Shown: piece after piece, positions 53,719 through 63,102 of the stretch
Layout: every line of letters starts with the position of its first letter
Numbering within the stretch: position 1 is the stretch's first letter
From: UBA7985 sp038141425
GTDB taxonomy: Bacteria; Pseudomonadota; Alphaproteobacteria; UBA7985
Assembly (NCBI GenBank): GCA_038141425.1
Contig: JAYQIC010000010.1
Span: 496,001 to 560,000, forward strand
Reading direction: 5' to 3'
Length of the DNA stretch: 64,000 nucleotides
Program-made: the position numbers and the translations under genes
The notes under the pieces: generated by a model
The model's input: the letters and a program-made list of their open reading frames with translations, nothing else
Databases searched by the model: none
Told to the model about the DNA's origin: nothing

Positions 53719-54709
53719 GGTCAGCAACCTCTCCGTTCGCTACGGACAGCATGTTGCCTGCTCTGACATTTCGTTGCAGGTGAAACCGGGTGAAATCGTG
53801 GTGATCCTTGGGGCAAACGGCGCCGGGAAATCCACGCTGCTCAAGGCCATGGCCGGGATCAGCGAAGGACATGTCGAAGGCTCGATCACCCTGTCTGGAC
53901 GCAATATTCTGGGCGCGGATGCTAACGATATCGTCGACCTTGGGCTGGCACTGGTGCCTGAAAACCGGGGTATCTTCGCCAACCTCAGTGTGATCGAAAA
54001 CTTACGACTGGGTGCCTACACCGACAGAGCCCGGAAGCGTGAAACTGCGAATCTTGCGCTGGTGCACGCGTTGTTTCCAAAGCTGGTTGAGCGGGAAAAT
54101 CAGATGGTGCGCACGATGTCGGGCGGCGAGCGGCAGATGGTGGCCATTGGCCGCGCCATCATGAGCGCGCCGAGCATCCTGCTGCTCGACGAGCCATCGC
54201 TTGGTCTGTCCCCGCTGCTGTCAAAGGAGCTGTTTGGTCGGCTGAAGGTTATCAAGCAGGCTGGACTGGGCATTCTTCTGGTGGAGCAGAATGCCAAAGG
54301 AAGCCTCGCCATCGCGGACCGAGGTTACGTTCTGGAAAATGGTCGGATCACCCTTGAGGACGTGGCTGAGGCCTTGCAACAGAACTCGGCGGTTCAGCAA
54401 GCCTACCTTGGCGCATCGAAGAGCCGGAAGGCCGTGAAAACGTCTGTCGGCGACCCGGCAGCCAAGGCAACCGACCTGCCCCGGCCGGTCGATACAGGCC
54501 CGAACCCGACCGACATTGCAGCCGCCGCGATGGAGCGTTTTTCGCGGGATGCGCCTGCCGTTTCCCCACCGCAGACCACGCCGCAGGACCAAGGTATCCC
54601 GACTGCTGCCGCTGCTGTGGCAGCATCCGGCCAACCAACGCCGCGCGCCGCCGCAACACCTGCTCCGCGTCACCTGTCCCGACACCAAGGGCCCCCTGCG
54701 GAGCGGTGA
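53711..54709 (+). CDS. Branched-chain-type ABC transporter ATPase (LivF-like) with long low-complexity tail
   Basis: Residues 1-235 are a normal LivF: Walker A LGANGAGKSTLLK, Q-loop VPENRGIFANLSVIENL, signature MSGGERQMVAIGRAI, Walker B ILLLDEPSLGLSPLL and LVEQNA. The canonical end is near QQAYLG. About 95 further residues follow, rich in A, P, T and S (PTDIAAAAMERFSRDAPAV, GIPTAAAAVAASGQPTP). The tail is absent from typical LivF proteins and appears to continue past the written stop in other frames to about 55072. The function of the tail is unknown. Confidence 0.85.
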   Translation: MIKVSNLSVRYGQHVACSDISLQVKPGEIVVILGANGAGKSTLLKAMAGISEGHVEGSITLSGRNILGADANDIVDLGLALVPENRGIFANLSVIENLRLGAYTDRARKRETANLALVHALFPKLVERENQMVRTMSGGERQMVAIGRAIMSAPSILLLDEPSLGLSPLLSKELFGRLKVIKQAGLGILLVEQNAKGSLAIADRGYVLENGRITLEDVAEALQQNSAVQQAYLGASKSRKAVKTSVGDPAAKATDLPRPVDTGPNPTDIAAAAMERFSRDAPAVSPPQTTPQDQGIPTAAAAVAASGQPTPRAAATPAPRHLSRHQGPPAER

Positions 54710-55084
54710 AACGTAGGAGCAACCGCAACACAGCAGGCAACGGGCACGGGGGTCCGCTCAATCTCTGATTTGGTCAAGAGGGCCGAAGCCCGGATGCGGC
54801 AGGAGCGACGCCCAAGCCGACTTCCGGGACTGCCGTCACGGGGAGCCGGTCCGGATCTGGAAGCGGGCGGCCTGTTGCCGGGTCGACAACGTTGCCCACC
54901 GCACCTACCCCGACTTACGCGGTGCCGGAATTTCACCTGAAAACCTCAAGCCGCGGCAGTCCTGCCGCAGCGCAAGGTGCCACGCAATCATCCGACCGCC
55001 TGCGTTTGATGCTCGAAGAAATCGAGCAGGCTGCTGCCCAGAGCGCGCGGTATCTCTTCGTCTCAACAGGAGGATGTCTGAATC
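54710..55084 (+). other. Gap between LivF-like and aldehyde dehydrogenase genes; possible continuation of the LivF tail
   Basis: This 375-base stretch is the longest gap in an otherwise overlapping operon. In the LivF frame past the stop it reads SISDLVKRAEARMRQE. After a one-base shift near 54815 it reads PTSGTAVTGSRSGSGSG, then YAVPEFHLKTSSRGSPAAAQG and DRLRLMLEEIEQAAAQSAR. This has the same A/T/P/S-rich composition as the tail. It may be coding sequence broken by indels. Without correction I cannot decide between tail and non-coding spacer. Confidence 0.45.
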
Positions 55085-56558
55085 ATGCTCACGATGAACC
55101 AGGAAGCGCCCGACATCAGGGGGCTCTACATCAATGGTGAATGGGTTCCCGCAAGTGGGAGCTTTGACAGCTTTGATCCCTCCAGCCGGAGCCTTTACGC
55201 CCGCATCCCCGACGGTAGTGCGCGCGACGTAGCCGCCGCGGCAGAAGCCGCGCACAGCGCGTTTCCGGCGTGGTCTGGACGTCCCTTTCATGAACGCGCG
55301 CACCTGCTGCTCAAGATTGCCGATGTCTGGGAGCGGCGGAAGGAAGATTTCGTCAAAGCAACCGTAAAAGAAGGCGGTGGCTGGCTGGGCAAGGGCGCTT
55401 TCGAAGCCGGCTACGTGGCAGAAGTATTCCGCTCTGCTGCCGCACTTTGCTACCAGAACGTGGGCGAGGTCCTGCCCAGTGAACACGGCAAGGTCTCGAC
55501 CGCGACGCGATGGCCGCTGGGCGTGGTGGGGGTGATTTCTCCCTGGAATATGCCGGGATTCTGACCTCCCGCGGCTTCGCCGCGGCGCTGGCCGTGGGCA
55601 ACACCATCATTCTGAAGCCGTCCGAAGACACCCCCTACGCCGGTGGTCTGTATTTCGCCGAAATTCTGGAAGAGGCCGGCGTGCCCATAGGGGTGTTCAA
55701 CGTCATCACCTGCTCGCGTGAGTCAGTGATGGCGGTCGGGGACGAAATGATCGAACACCCGCTCGTAAAGGCCATATCGTTTACTGGCTCAACAGCCGTG
55801 GGTCGCCACATTGCCGCCAAAGCCGGCGCGCACCTGAAAAAGTGTTGCGTCGAACTGGGCGGCAAAGACTCAATGATCGTGTTCGACGATGCTGACCTTG
55901 ATAAAGCCGCACGGGCGGCGAACTTCGGCAGCTTCATGCACCAGGGTCAGATTTGCATGTCGACCGAGAAACTGCTCGTTCAAGACCGCGTCTTTGACAG
56001 CTTCATGGGTAAATTTCTCCCCGTGTGTCGCGCCTGAAAACCGGCGTGACCACCGATCCCGAAAACACCATTGGCCCGCTGATTAACGAGCGTCAGGCCA
56101 TTCGTGTCCGCGGTCTGCTTGACGATGCCATTGCAAAAGGTGCTCGTGTGGAAGTCGGCGGAAAGTCGTGGGACAATTTCGTTGAACCGACGGTGCTGAC
56201 CAATGTCAACGCGAGCATGAACATCTGGCACGAAGAAACCTTCGGCCCGGTCGTTATCGCCGTCCCGTTCAGCAGTGAGGAAGAGGCGATTGCGCTGAAT
56301 AACGACACGGACTACGGCCTGACGGCTGCGGTCTGGACCGAAGATGAGGCCCGGGCTCTGGAAATGGCCGGGAAGCTTGAGACCGGAATGGTCCATATCA
56401 ACTGTCAGAACGTCAACGATGAGCCACATGTTCCCTTTGGTGGCGTGAAAGCAAGTGGTGTCGGGCGCTACGGTGGCCGGTGGTCACTTGATGCCTTTAC
56501 TGAGCTAAGATGGATCACACTGGACCGGGGTGGTCGCCACTTCCCACCGGTATTTTAA
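55085..56558 (+). CDS. NAD(P)-dependent aldehyde dehydrogenase, aromatic/vanillin-type, two apparent frameshifts
   Basis: About 491 residues. It starts MLTMNQEAPDIRGLYINGEWVP and reads GVVGVISPWNMPG, then after a missing A near 55560, ILTSRGFAAALAVGNTIILKPSE. The catalytic Glu is in CCVELGGKDSMIVF and the Cys in SFMHQGQICMSTEKLLV. A second shift near 56027 joins FMGKFLP to SRLKTGVTTDPENTIGP. It ends ITLDRGGRHFPPVF. The overall look, with VAEVFRSAAALC and MHQGQICMST, resembles benzaldehyde, vanillin and salicylaldehyde dehydrogenases. It would produce the acid that the nearby demethylase could use. Confidence 0.83.
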
Positions 56559-56585
56559 TGACGCGAAGATCAGAGTGAGGGACTT

Positions 56586-58174
56586 ATGAGTTACTTGAGT
56601 TGGATAATTCTGGCCTTGGCCCTAATCGCGGTCGTGGTCATTTTGATTGGCTGGTGGTACGAGCGCGCCACCAACGAAGTCAGTCTGGTGAAGACAGGGT
56701 TTGGGCGGCCGCCACGTGGTCCTCGACGGTGGCACCATCGCCATCCCCTTCTTCAATACGGTCAGTCGCGTGAACATGCAGACCCTGCGTATTCCCGTCG
56801 TGCGCTCGGGGGACAAAGCCTGATCACCCTCGACAAACTGCGTATCGATGTTGGCGCAGAATTCTACATATCCGTTGTACCGGAACGCGATGCCATTGCC
56901 CGGGCGGTGCAGACGCTTGGGGATCGGACCTTCAATCCCGATCAGCTCGGCAGCCTGATCGAAGGGATGCTGGTCGATGCCCTGCGGACCATCGCCGCGC
57001 AGATGGATATGGACGAACTCCACCGTCATCGCGGCAAGTTTGTCGCTGAGATTGCATCGACCCTGTCGGCCCCGCTGGCGCGCTATGGATTGCAGGTCGA
57101 CAGCGTCAGCCTGATTTCCTTTGATCAGACCCCTTTCAGTGCGCTGGATGAGAACAACGCCTTCAACGCCGAAGGAATGCGGAAGCTGGCCGAGCTGGTT
57201 GCCTCTTCGAAAAAGGAGCGCGCGCAGATCGAGAGTGACACGGCGGTCGCTGTGCGCGCCTCTGAGATGGAGTCTTACCGACGCAAGCTGGAAATCGAAT
57301 TAGAGAAGAGCGGCGCTCTGAAATCGCCCAGACCCAGGAGATTGAGACCCTCCTCGCCCGCCAGCTTGTTGAAGTTGCTCAGCGTAAGTCGGAAGCCGAA
57401 GAATCAGCCGCCCATGCGAGGATTGCAATGGAACAGTCGATCGAGGAGGCCGGCCTGCGCCGTCAACAGGCGGTCCGAGAGCAGCAGATCAAGCAAGCCT
57501 ATGGGATTGAGATCGCGGAACAAGACCACAAGATCGCCCTGTCCGAGAAGCAGATCGAGGGCACCAAGGCCGATGCTGAAACCAAGCGGGCTCAGTCTCA
57601 CGTGATTGAAGTCGAAGAAGCGCTGGAAACCCAGCGTCGGCTTTCTGAAGCAGACCGTAAAAAGCAACTCTCACTGGCAGCCATCGAGCAGCAGGGTGAG
57701 ACCGATAGCCTGCGCGTCAAGTACAGCAGTGAAACGGAAAAGCAGGCCGCCCAGACGCAGAGCCTGATCAAGCGGGAAGCCGCAGAAACCCTGCGTGTCA
57801 CCATGGAGGCAGAAGCCGACGGCATGGCTGCGACAATCGCGGCTGAGAATACCCGTGGTCAGGCGTTGCACGACCTTGAACTGGAACGCACACGGTTGAA
57901 GGCGATGCCGGAAGTCCTGCGGGAAATGGTCAAGCCGGCGGAGAAAATTGACTCAATCCGCGTCAACCACGTCTCCGGTCTCACGCCCCAGAGTTCATCG
58001 GGTGGCGGGTCCAACGGTGAAGGCGATACGTCTTCACCGATGGCGTCGGTACTCCGGTCGGTGATGGATATGGCTGTCGGCTTTCCAACGCTGAGGAAAC
58101 TCGGGGATGAGATCAGTGAAACCTTTGATCAAGGTACTGGCAAGAACCGGAGCAAAGATAAGGACGCTGGATAA
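56586..58174 (+). CDS. Flotillin/SPFH-domain membrane protein, three apparent frameshifts
   Basis: About 530 residues. An N-terminal membrane helix (LSWIILALALIAVVVILIGWWY) is followed by an SPFH domain (VNMQTLRIPVVRSGD, ITLDKLRIDVGAEFYISV, AEIASTLSAPLARYGLQVDSVSL). A long coiled coil rich in E, A, Q and K follows (QQAVREQQIKQAYGIEIAEQDHK). Shifts occur near 56704 (an extra G), 56819 (a missing C) and 57320. The C-terminus is Ser/Gly rich and ends in GKNRSKDKDAG. Flotillins scaffold membrane microdomains. Its place 27 bases after the aldehyde dehydrogenase, at the end of a transporter operon, is unusual. Confidence 0.85.
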
Positions 58175-58178
58175 AGGT

Positions 58179-59613
58179 TTATCGGGCGGCTGTCAGGCTA
58201 TTGCCTGGCACCGCGCGCGACGCTCTGCACCGGACGCAAAAGAGCGTATGATTGCCGCTTCCAAACATGCGAGTTCTGGTCGTCGCTAATCCCGGGACAC
58301 AAACAGGCTCCAGCATCGCCGCTGGTTGGATCTCGGGAGCGAGGCTGCGGGGTGCCGCTTCGCTGGCTTTGCCGGCGGCGACCCGCGCGCGGGTGCCTTC
58401 ATACTGGCTACGGGCAATATCGGGGTCGAGGTCGGCGGCGAGCGCATCGAGACGCAGACGCGCGGTCCGGGGCACGGTCTTGCCCTCGGCGCGCAAGCCA
58501 TCGTGCCGAGCGGATACGGCGTATTTCTTGTTACGCTGGTGGGGCTGAACGCTGTCCATGTATCGCGGGCCGACATCACCGGTCAGGGTGAGGAAGCCAG
58601 CCTCAACGGCACGCTCGACCAGATCCTGCCCCCGGGCGGTACGGACGACGAGGGCATTGGTGCCCTGGTCGTCGGCTTCCTGAGCCGGGTAGGGTGAACC
58701 GCCGGGCCAAGTTTCGGAGGCTGCGATATCCGCCGCCTCGCCAATACCATCCGGGCAGACCTTGCAGCGGAACGGCAGCACCCACACGCTCTCGTGCGTG
58801 CCCCAGAATTCGGTATAGCCTGGCTCTGCCACTCGGCCGTCACGGGTCTCGACCCGGGTCGGACCGGGCAGCCAAACCCCGGTAACGCAGCGACGTCACC
58901 TCGGATTTCGTGATGCCCAGTTCGCGGTCGAGAAAGTTCGTCATGCCCTCAGGCGGCATGAAACCACCGCAGACCATGGCGAGCATGGTGTCGACCTGCG
59001 CATCCACGCGCTGATCATAGAGCGCGAGGTTGCGCAGGGCGGCGACATCGCAGGGCTTGCCGATGAAGGCAAAGCGCTTACCGGTATCGAGTTGCTGGAG
59101 AATATCGATCAGCGGCGCGGTGGGGCCGTAGCGCGACCCTGCGGCCGCCAACACCTCCTCCGAAGTTCGTGACAGGGCCCGGTCGCCGAAGGTCGGGTCA
59201 CGCTCGGAAGCCTTGGCGTGGAGGATGAACTCGACCTCACCGGTCTCGACCAGAAACTGCCCCAGCGCGGTCAGCACACCGCCGGTCGAGCCCTGATGCC
59301 GGACCTGTGGATCGCTGGCGTGGCCCAGCACCATCGACTGATAGGCGCCCCAGACCAGATCGTGCTGGGTGGTCTCATCGACCAATGCGACCGGCAAACC
59401 TTCAACCCGCGTCCCGGGGCAAAGGTCCATGATCCGGTCAACGGTCTCGTGGCTCAGGCCCCCGCAAACAACCGGACGCTCGTAGCCGTTTTCGACCACC
59501 TCCATCCGCACGACGTCACGTCCTGCGATGGACTCGCAAAGGCCGCAGCCGATGCACATCCCGTCTTCTGAAATCCGGTCGAGGCGTTGCTGTGGGGTGA
59601 TAGGAAGGTTCAT
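58179..59613 (-). CDS. FrhB/FdhB-family flavin and iron-sulfur protein (coenzyme F420 hydrogenase beta-like), apparent frameshift
   Basis: About 478 residues. An N-terminal cysteine cluster GMCIGCGLCESIAG is typical of FrhB iron-sulfur binding. HQGSTGGVLTALGQFLVETG is the family's flavin region. FAFIGKPCDVAALRNLAL carries another conserved cysteine. Near 58875 the frame shifts. The C-terminal half resumes with EPGYTEFWGTHESVWVLPFRCKVCPDGIGEAADIA, with a C-x2-C pair. Family members move electrons between ferredoxin, F420 or NAD and a partner enzyme. It is 93 bases downstream of an MBL-fold gene and may feed or drain electrons for the demethylase locus. It converges on the flotillin gene. Confidence 0.82.
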
Positions 59614-59706
59614 GGCGGCATGGCCTTTCGGGTCGCATCGGTCGTCCAGCCCTACCGCCTCCCCGCCTTAAAGGCTATCGCAGAAACGCCGCCAAGAATG
59701 CTTGGT

Positions 59707-60570
59707 TCAGAACGGGATCTCCATCAGATCGCGCCCGGCTGTGATCTTGCCGTCAAAGGTAGTCGCAGCAGCCTGCGTGAAGTCATCGAGCGTCGACCAC
59801 TGGCCCACGTCCGGGACGTAGTGATTAAGCACAAGGTGCTTGCACCCGGCTTGCGCGGCGATCCGGCCGACATCCTCGCAGGGGGTGTGCGAAGCGCTCA
59901 GGTGGTCCCACAGGGTCGGCTTTGACTCGGCCAGCACTTCGCACAGTATCTTTGCTGCCGGGACGTACATGCACTCGTGCAGCAGGATGTCTGCCCCCGC
60001 GGCAAAGTCCCCCAGCGGCGGGAAATAGGTGGTATCGGCACCAAAGACGACCACACCCGCCGCGCTCTCAAACCGCAGCGCGTAGCAGTGATGGACTGGC
60101 GGATGCTCGACCCGCAGAGCGGTGACCCGGACGCGTGCGTCCTCATAGACCGGGCCGTCGCCGAACTCCTGCCAACGCACCAGGTCGGCCAGCGGCGGCA
60201 CGCCGACCTCACCCACCCGGCTGGCGATGTCAAAGGCCTGCCCGGCGAAATAGTGTTCCATCAGATTGTCCAGCCCCGGCGGGCCGAAGATCTCGACGTT
60301 TTCCACCACGCCGGAGATCCACGCGTTATGGACGAAGCTGCCCAGCTCCATATTATGGTCGGCGTGGTGGTGGGTGATGAAAATTCGTTCGATATCAGCG
60401 GGGTTGAACCCGGCCTTCCACACCTGCCGGGTGACTCCCAGCCCCGCATCGATCAGGTAGGGATGGCCCTCGACCACCAGAATGTTCGAGGTCGGCCAGG
60501 CGGTGTTAGGCCCGATCTTCGGGCCGCCTTTGGTGCCGAGCAGGATCAGTCGGTTGTCCGCCTTGCTCAT
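59707..60570 (-). CDS. MBL-fold metallo-hydrolase (RNase Z/arylsulfatase-like group)
   Basis: This 287-residue intact protein has the metallo-beta-lactamase motif FITHHHADHNMELGSF (HxHxDH). Further metal ligands are the Asp in VVFGADTTYFPP and the His in CKHLVLNHYVPD, plus LLHECMYVP in the position used by RNase Z-like enzymes. It would bind two zinc ions and hydrolyse an ester, thioester or phosphodiester. It is placed 53 bases downstream of the second LigM/DesA-like gene and so probably belongs to the same operon. Confidence 0.87.
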   Translation of the reverse strand: MSKADNRLILLGTKGGPKIGPNTAWPTSNILVVEGHPYLIDAGLGVTRQVWKAGFNPADIERIFITHHHADHNMELGSFVHNAWISGVVENVEIFGPPGLDNLMEHYFAGQAFDIASRVGEVGVPPLADLVRWQEFGDGPVYEDARVRVTALRVEHPPVHHCYALRFESAAGVVVFGADTTYFPPLGDFAAGADILLHECMYVPAAKILCEVLAESKPTLWDHLSASHTPCEDVGRIAAQAGCKHLVLNHYVPDVGQWSTLDDFTQAAATTFDGKITAGRDLMEIPF

Positions 60571-60623
60571 CCTCGTCCCTGTCCTCGTCCTCGCGGTTGC
60601 CGGCGCTGGCGCGGAAGCTGGCG

Positions 60624-61973
60624 CTAGTCCCGCTTGATCGACTTGTCAAAGTACGGCACCGGCGCGATCGTCGCCCGAATGCCGACAACCTCGTGGTCCT
60701 CGACCGTGCGGCGGTTGGAATTCGGCTCACCCCACAGCAGGGTCACTTCCTTACCCATCTCGACCGCATCCGCATCGATCAGGGCCGTTGAAAGCACGCT
60801 GCCAGCGTTGGATGAGAATGTACACCACTGTGACAGCCCGATCAGCCGGTCTCCGTCGAGTACCCGATCGTACTCGAAGGTCGCGTACATGGGGATCGGC
60901 AGCTGGATAAACTTGGTGCGCGGATAGTCCGGGCCGACCGACCGGCGCATGACGTCGAACACGTCCTCGTTGTTCCAGGCGAGGGTAACTTTGACCTTCG
61001 ACGGCTCATCTTTGCGTGCGAGCAGGGCATCACGGCCGACGAAGTCGTGGTCGAAGTGAACCATGGGGCCGTATCCCAGCTCCGGCGGCTTGACCATGTA
61101 GTCGAGCATGTCGTCGGAGACGTGGCTGCCGCCGAGCGAACAGGTGCCCTCGAACGACTGCGCGGGCAGCCGCTCGCGGAAGGGTCGCATGTCCTCACCG
61201 TAGAAGATCGACGGGAACGGGCGCGGCATCCAGCCCGATTCCTGCGCAGCCGTCGGATAGGTCACCGAACCGGCCTTGCGCAGGTCGAACTGCTGGCCGA
61301 CTTCTTCGATTTTGGCGCGCACGTCCCACTGCGAGTCCCAGGGACCATAGAGCTCGAAGCCGGGCCGTCCGGCCATGCCGTGGCGCAGGGCGCGGATGGT
61401 GTGGCCTGCGACCTTGAACTCGCCGATGCGGAAGAACTTGATCTCCGGAAGCCCGTCGTCGACCACCGCCCGCATCAGGTCGAGCGCGTGCGGCCCCTGC
61501 AGCTGGAAGCGGAAGACGTCGCGGCTTTCGCGCGGCACGATCATGTTTTCGTTGCGGGTGATTTCGATCGACAGGTCGGATTGCTCGGCGTTGAACTGCA
61601 ACCAGTTGCTCGCCGTTGGCGGGCCGACCACGCGCAGGAAATCCGCGCGCTCACAGAAGATTATGGCATCGGAAATCAGGTGCCCGCTGGGGTCAACCAT
61701 CACCAGCTGCTTCGCGCGCATGGGTTCGAGGTTGCTCAGATCGTTGGTGGCAAACTGGCTGACAAAGGCCAGCCCGTCGGCCCCGCGAATGTGCAGCTCG
61801 GTCATATGGAACGACTGCTCGAACAGCACAACGCCATGGTGCCAGGCGCGCTGCTCGTCGCGCCAGTTGGTGAACTCCGGCGGAATACCTGGAAAAATGA
61901 CGGTCCGGTCGTTTGACGCGCGCAGCATGTTCAGCGCGCCGCCGTATGACTGAATTTTCTGTTCGAGATTCAT
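60624..61973 (-). CDS. GcvT-family tetrahydrofolate-dependent demethylase, LigM/DesA-like (copy 2)
   Basis: This 449-residue intact protein is a clear paralogue of the protein at 45254. They share EFTNWRDEQ-AWH, FQLQGPHALDL (versus FQIQGPDASKI), ALRHGMAGRPGFELYGPWD, TYPTAAQESGWMPRPFPSIFYGEDM and PELGYGPMVHFDHDFVGRDAL. It probably transfers a methyl group from a methoxy- or methylamino-substrate to tetrahydrofolate. It differs from copy 1 in neighbours, with an MBL hydrolase and an FrhB protein downstream and a LysR regulator divergent. Different substrates are therefore likely. Confidence 0.82.
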   Translation of the reverse strand: MNLEQKIQSYGGALNMLRASNDRTVIFPGIPPEFTNWRDEQRAWHHGVVLFEQSFHMTELHIRGADGLAFVSQFATNDLSNLEPMRAKQLVMVDPSGHLISDAIIFCERADFLRVVGPPTASNWLQFNAEQSDLSIEITRNENMIVPRESRDVFRFQLQGPHALDLMRAVVDDGLPEIKFFRIGEFKVAGHTIRALRHGMAGRPGFELYGPWDSQWDVRAKIEEVGQQFDLRKAGSVTYPTAAQESGWMPRPFPSIFYGEDMRPFRERLPAQSFEGTCSLGGSHVSDDMLDYMVKPPELGYGPMVHFDHDFVGRDALLARKDEPSKVKVTLAWNNEDVFDVMRRSVGPDYPRTKFIQLPIPMYATFEYDRVLDGDRLIGLSQWCTFSSNAGSVLSTALIDADAVEMGKEVTLLWGEPNSNRRTVEDHEVVGIRATIAPVPYFDKSIKRD

Positions 61974-62104
61974 CGGCTGGAACTCCTCATCCTTGAACCG
62001 GTGCAGGCCGGTGACACCACGATGGAAACTGCCCGACGCGGCTCCCTTCTGGTAAAACCGTGCCGCTGTCCAATCATGTTGTAAAGTCCGTAAAATCGCG
62101 TTTA

Positions 62105-62123
62105 TTATAGATATTATCTATAA
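62105..62123. promoter_or_regulatory. Near-perfect palindrome, candidate LysR operator
   Basis: TTATAGATA and TATCTATAA form 9-base arms around a single central T, 30 bases before the LysR start. It contains the T-N11-A core expected of LysR sites and lies in the 179-base divergent gap with the demethylase gene. Confidence 0.7.
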
Positions 62124-62152
62124 CTGAAACCCGAGGCTGGGGAGCGAGTGAC

Positions 62153-63102
62153 GTGGACCCGCGACTCCTGACACAGCTGGCAATTATCGTGGAACTGGGC
62201 TCGGTCACCAAGGCAGCCCGGAAGCTCAACGTGACCCAACCGACCCTGTCGCGCTCGATCAAGATCATGGAAGACCGGGTCGGCGGCCCCCTGCTCCGGC
62301 GTGAGCGCTTCGGGGTCAGCCCGACGGAGATCGGTCGGCGATTGGCCGAAGAAGGGCGGCGCATCCTCCAACGCACCGAGACCGCTCAGACCATGATCAA
62401 CGAGTGGAAGCACGGTCTGGCCGGCGAGTTGCGGGTCGGGGTCGGGCCGATGCTGGCCGCGACGCTCATGGGCGAATTCTTCGCCGGGTTGATGAATGAA
62501 CCCCCGGGCTACAGCCTCAAACTGCACTCCGAAACCGCCGCGCGCGTGACCAAGCGTCTGAAAGATGAAGAACTTGACGTTGCCATCATCCCCTTCGAGC
62601 TCAACGTCGCCGAAGAGGGCTGGTGCGGGAGCTGTTGTTTCAGGACCGGCTGGCCGTGTTTGTGGGTGAGAATGACCCGCTGGCGCGCACCAAGCAGGTT
62701 AACCCGCAAGCGCTGGCGCCCTACCAGTGGATCGCCGTGGGTGAGACCTCCGGCCTGTTCGACCTGACCCGCGAGACCCTCGACCGGATCGGCCTGCCCG
62801 GGGTGGCTCCGACGATCGAGAACTCAGGCGATGTCACCATGACCTTCCGCATGCTGGAGAGCGCCAAGACCTGCTCCCTGCTGCCGCTGATGCAGTTGCT
62901 GCCCTACACCAAGCGCTACAGGATCGCGCCGGTCGACCTCAGCATGAAGCTACAGACACGCAACGTGGCGTTTTGGACCACCCAGACCTCACGCGATCGC
63001 CCGGAAGTCCTCGATTTCCTCTCACGGCTGCAAGGCTTTATCGGCGATCACCTCAGCGCGCCGTCACTTCCCGAACCAGATCCACAAACTCCGCATCGGT
63101 GA
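62153..63102 (+). CDS. LysR-family transcriptional regulator, one apparent frameshift
   Basis: About 317 residues from a GTG at 62153. The helix-turn-helix is at residues 3-62 (LLTQLAIIVELGSVTKAARKLNVTQPTLSRSIKIME). The effector domain starts GELRVGVGPMLAATLMGEFF. Near 62622 a shift joins LNVAEEG to VRELLFQDRLAVFVGENDPLA, and later FLSRLQGFIGDH is near the end. It diverges from the demethylase copy 2 and probably controls it. Its 3' end overlaps the convergent LeuA-like gene by 50 bases. Confidence 0.85.
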
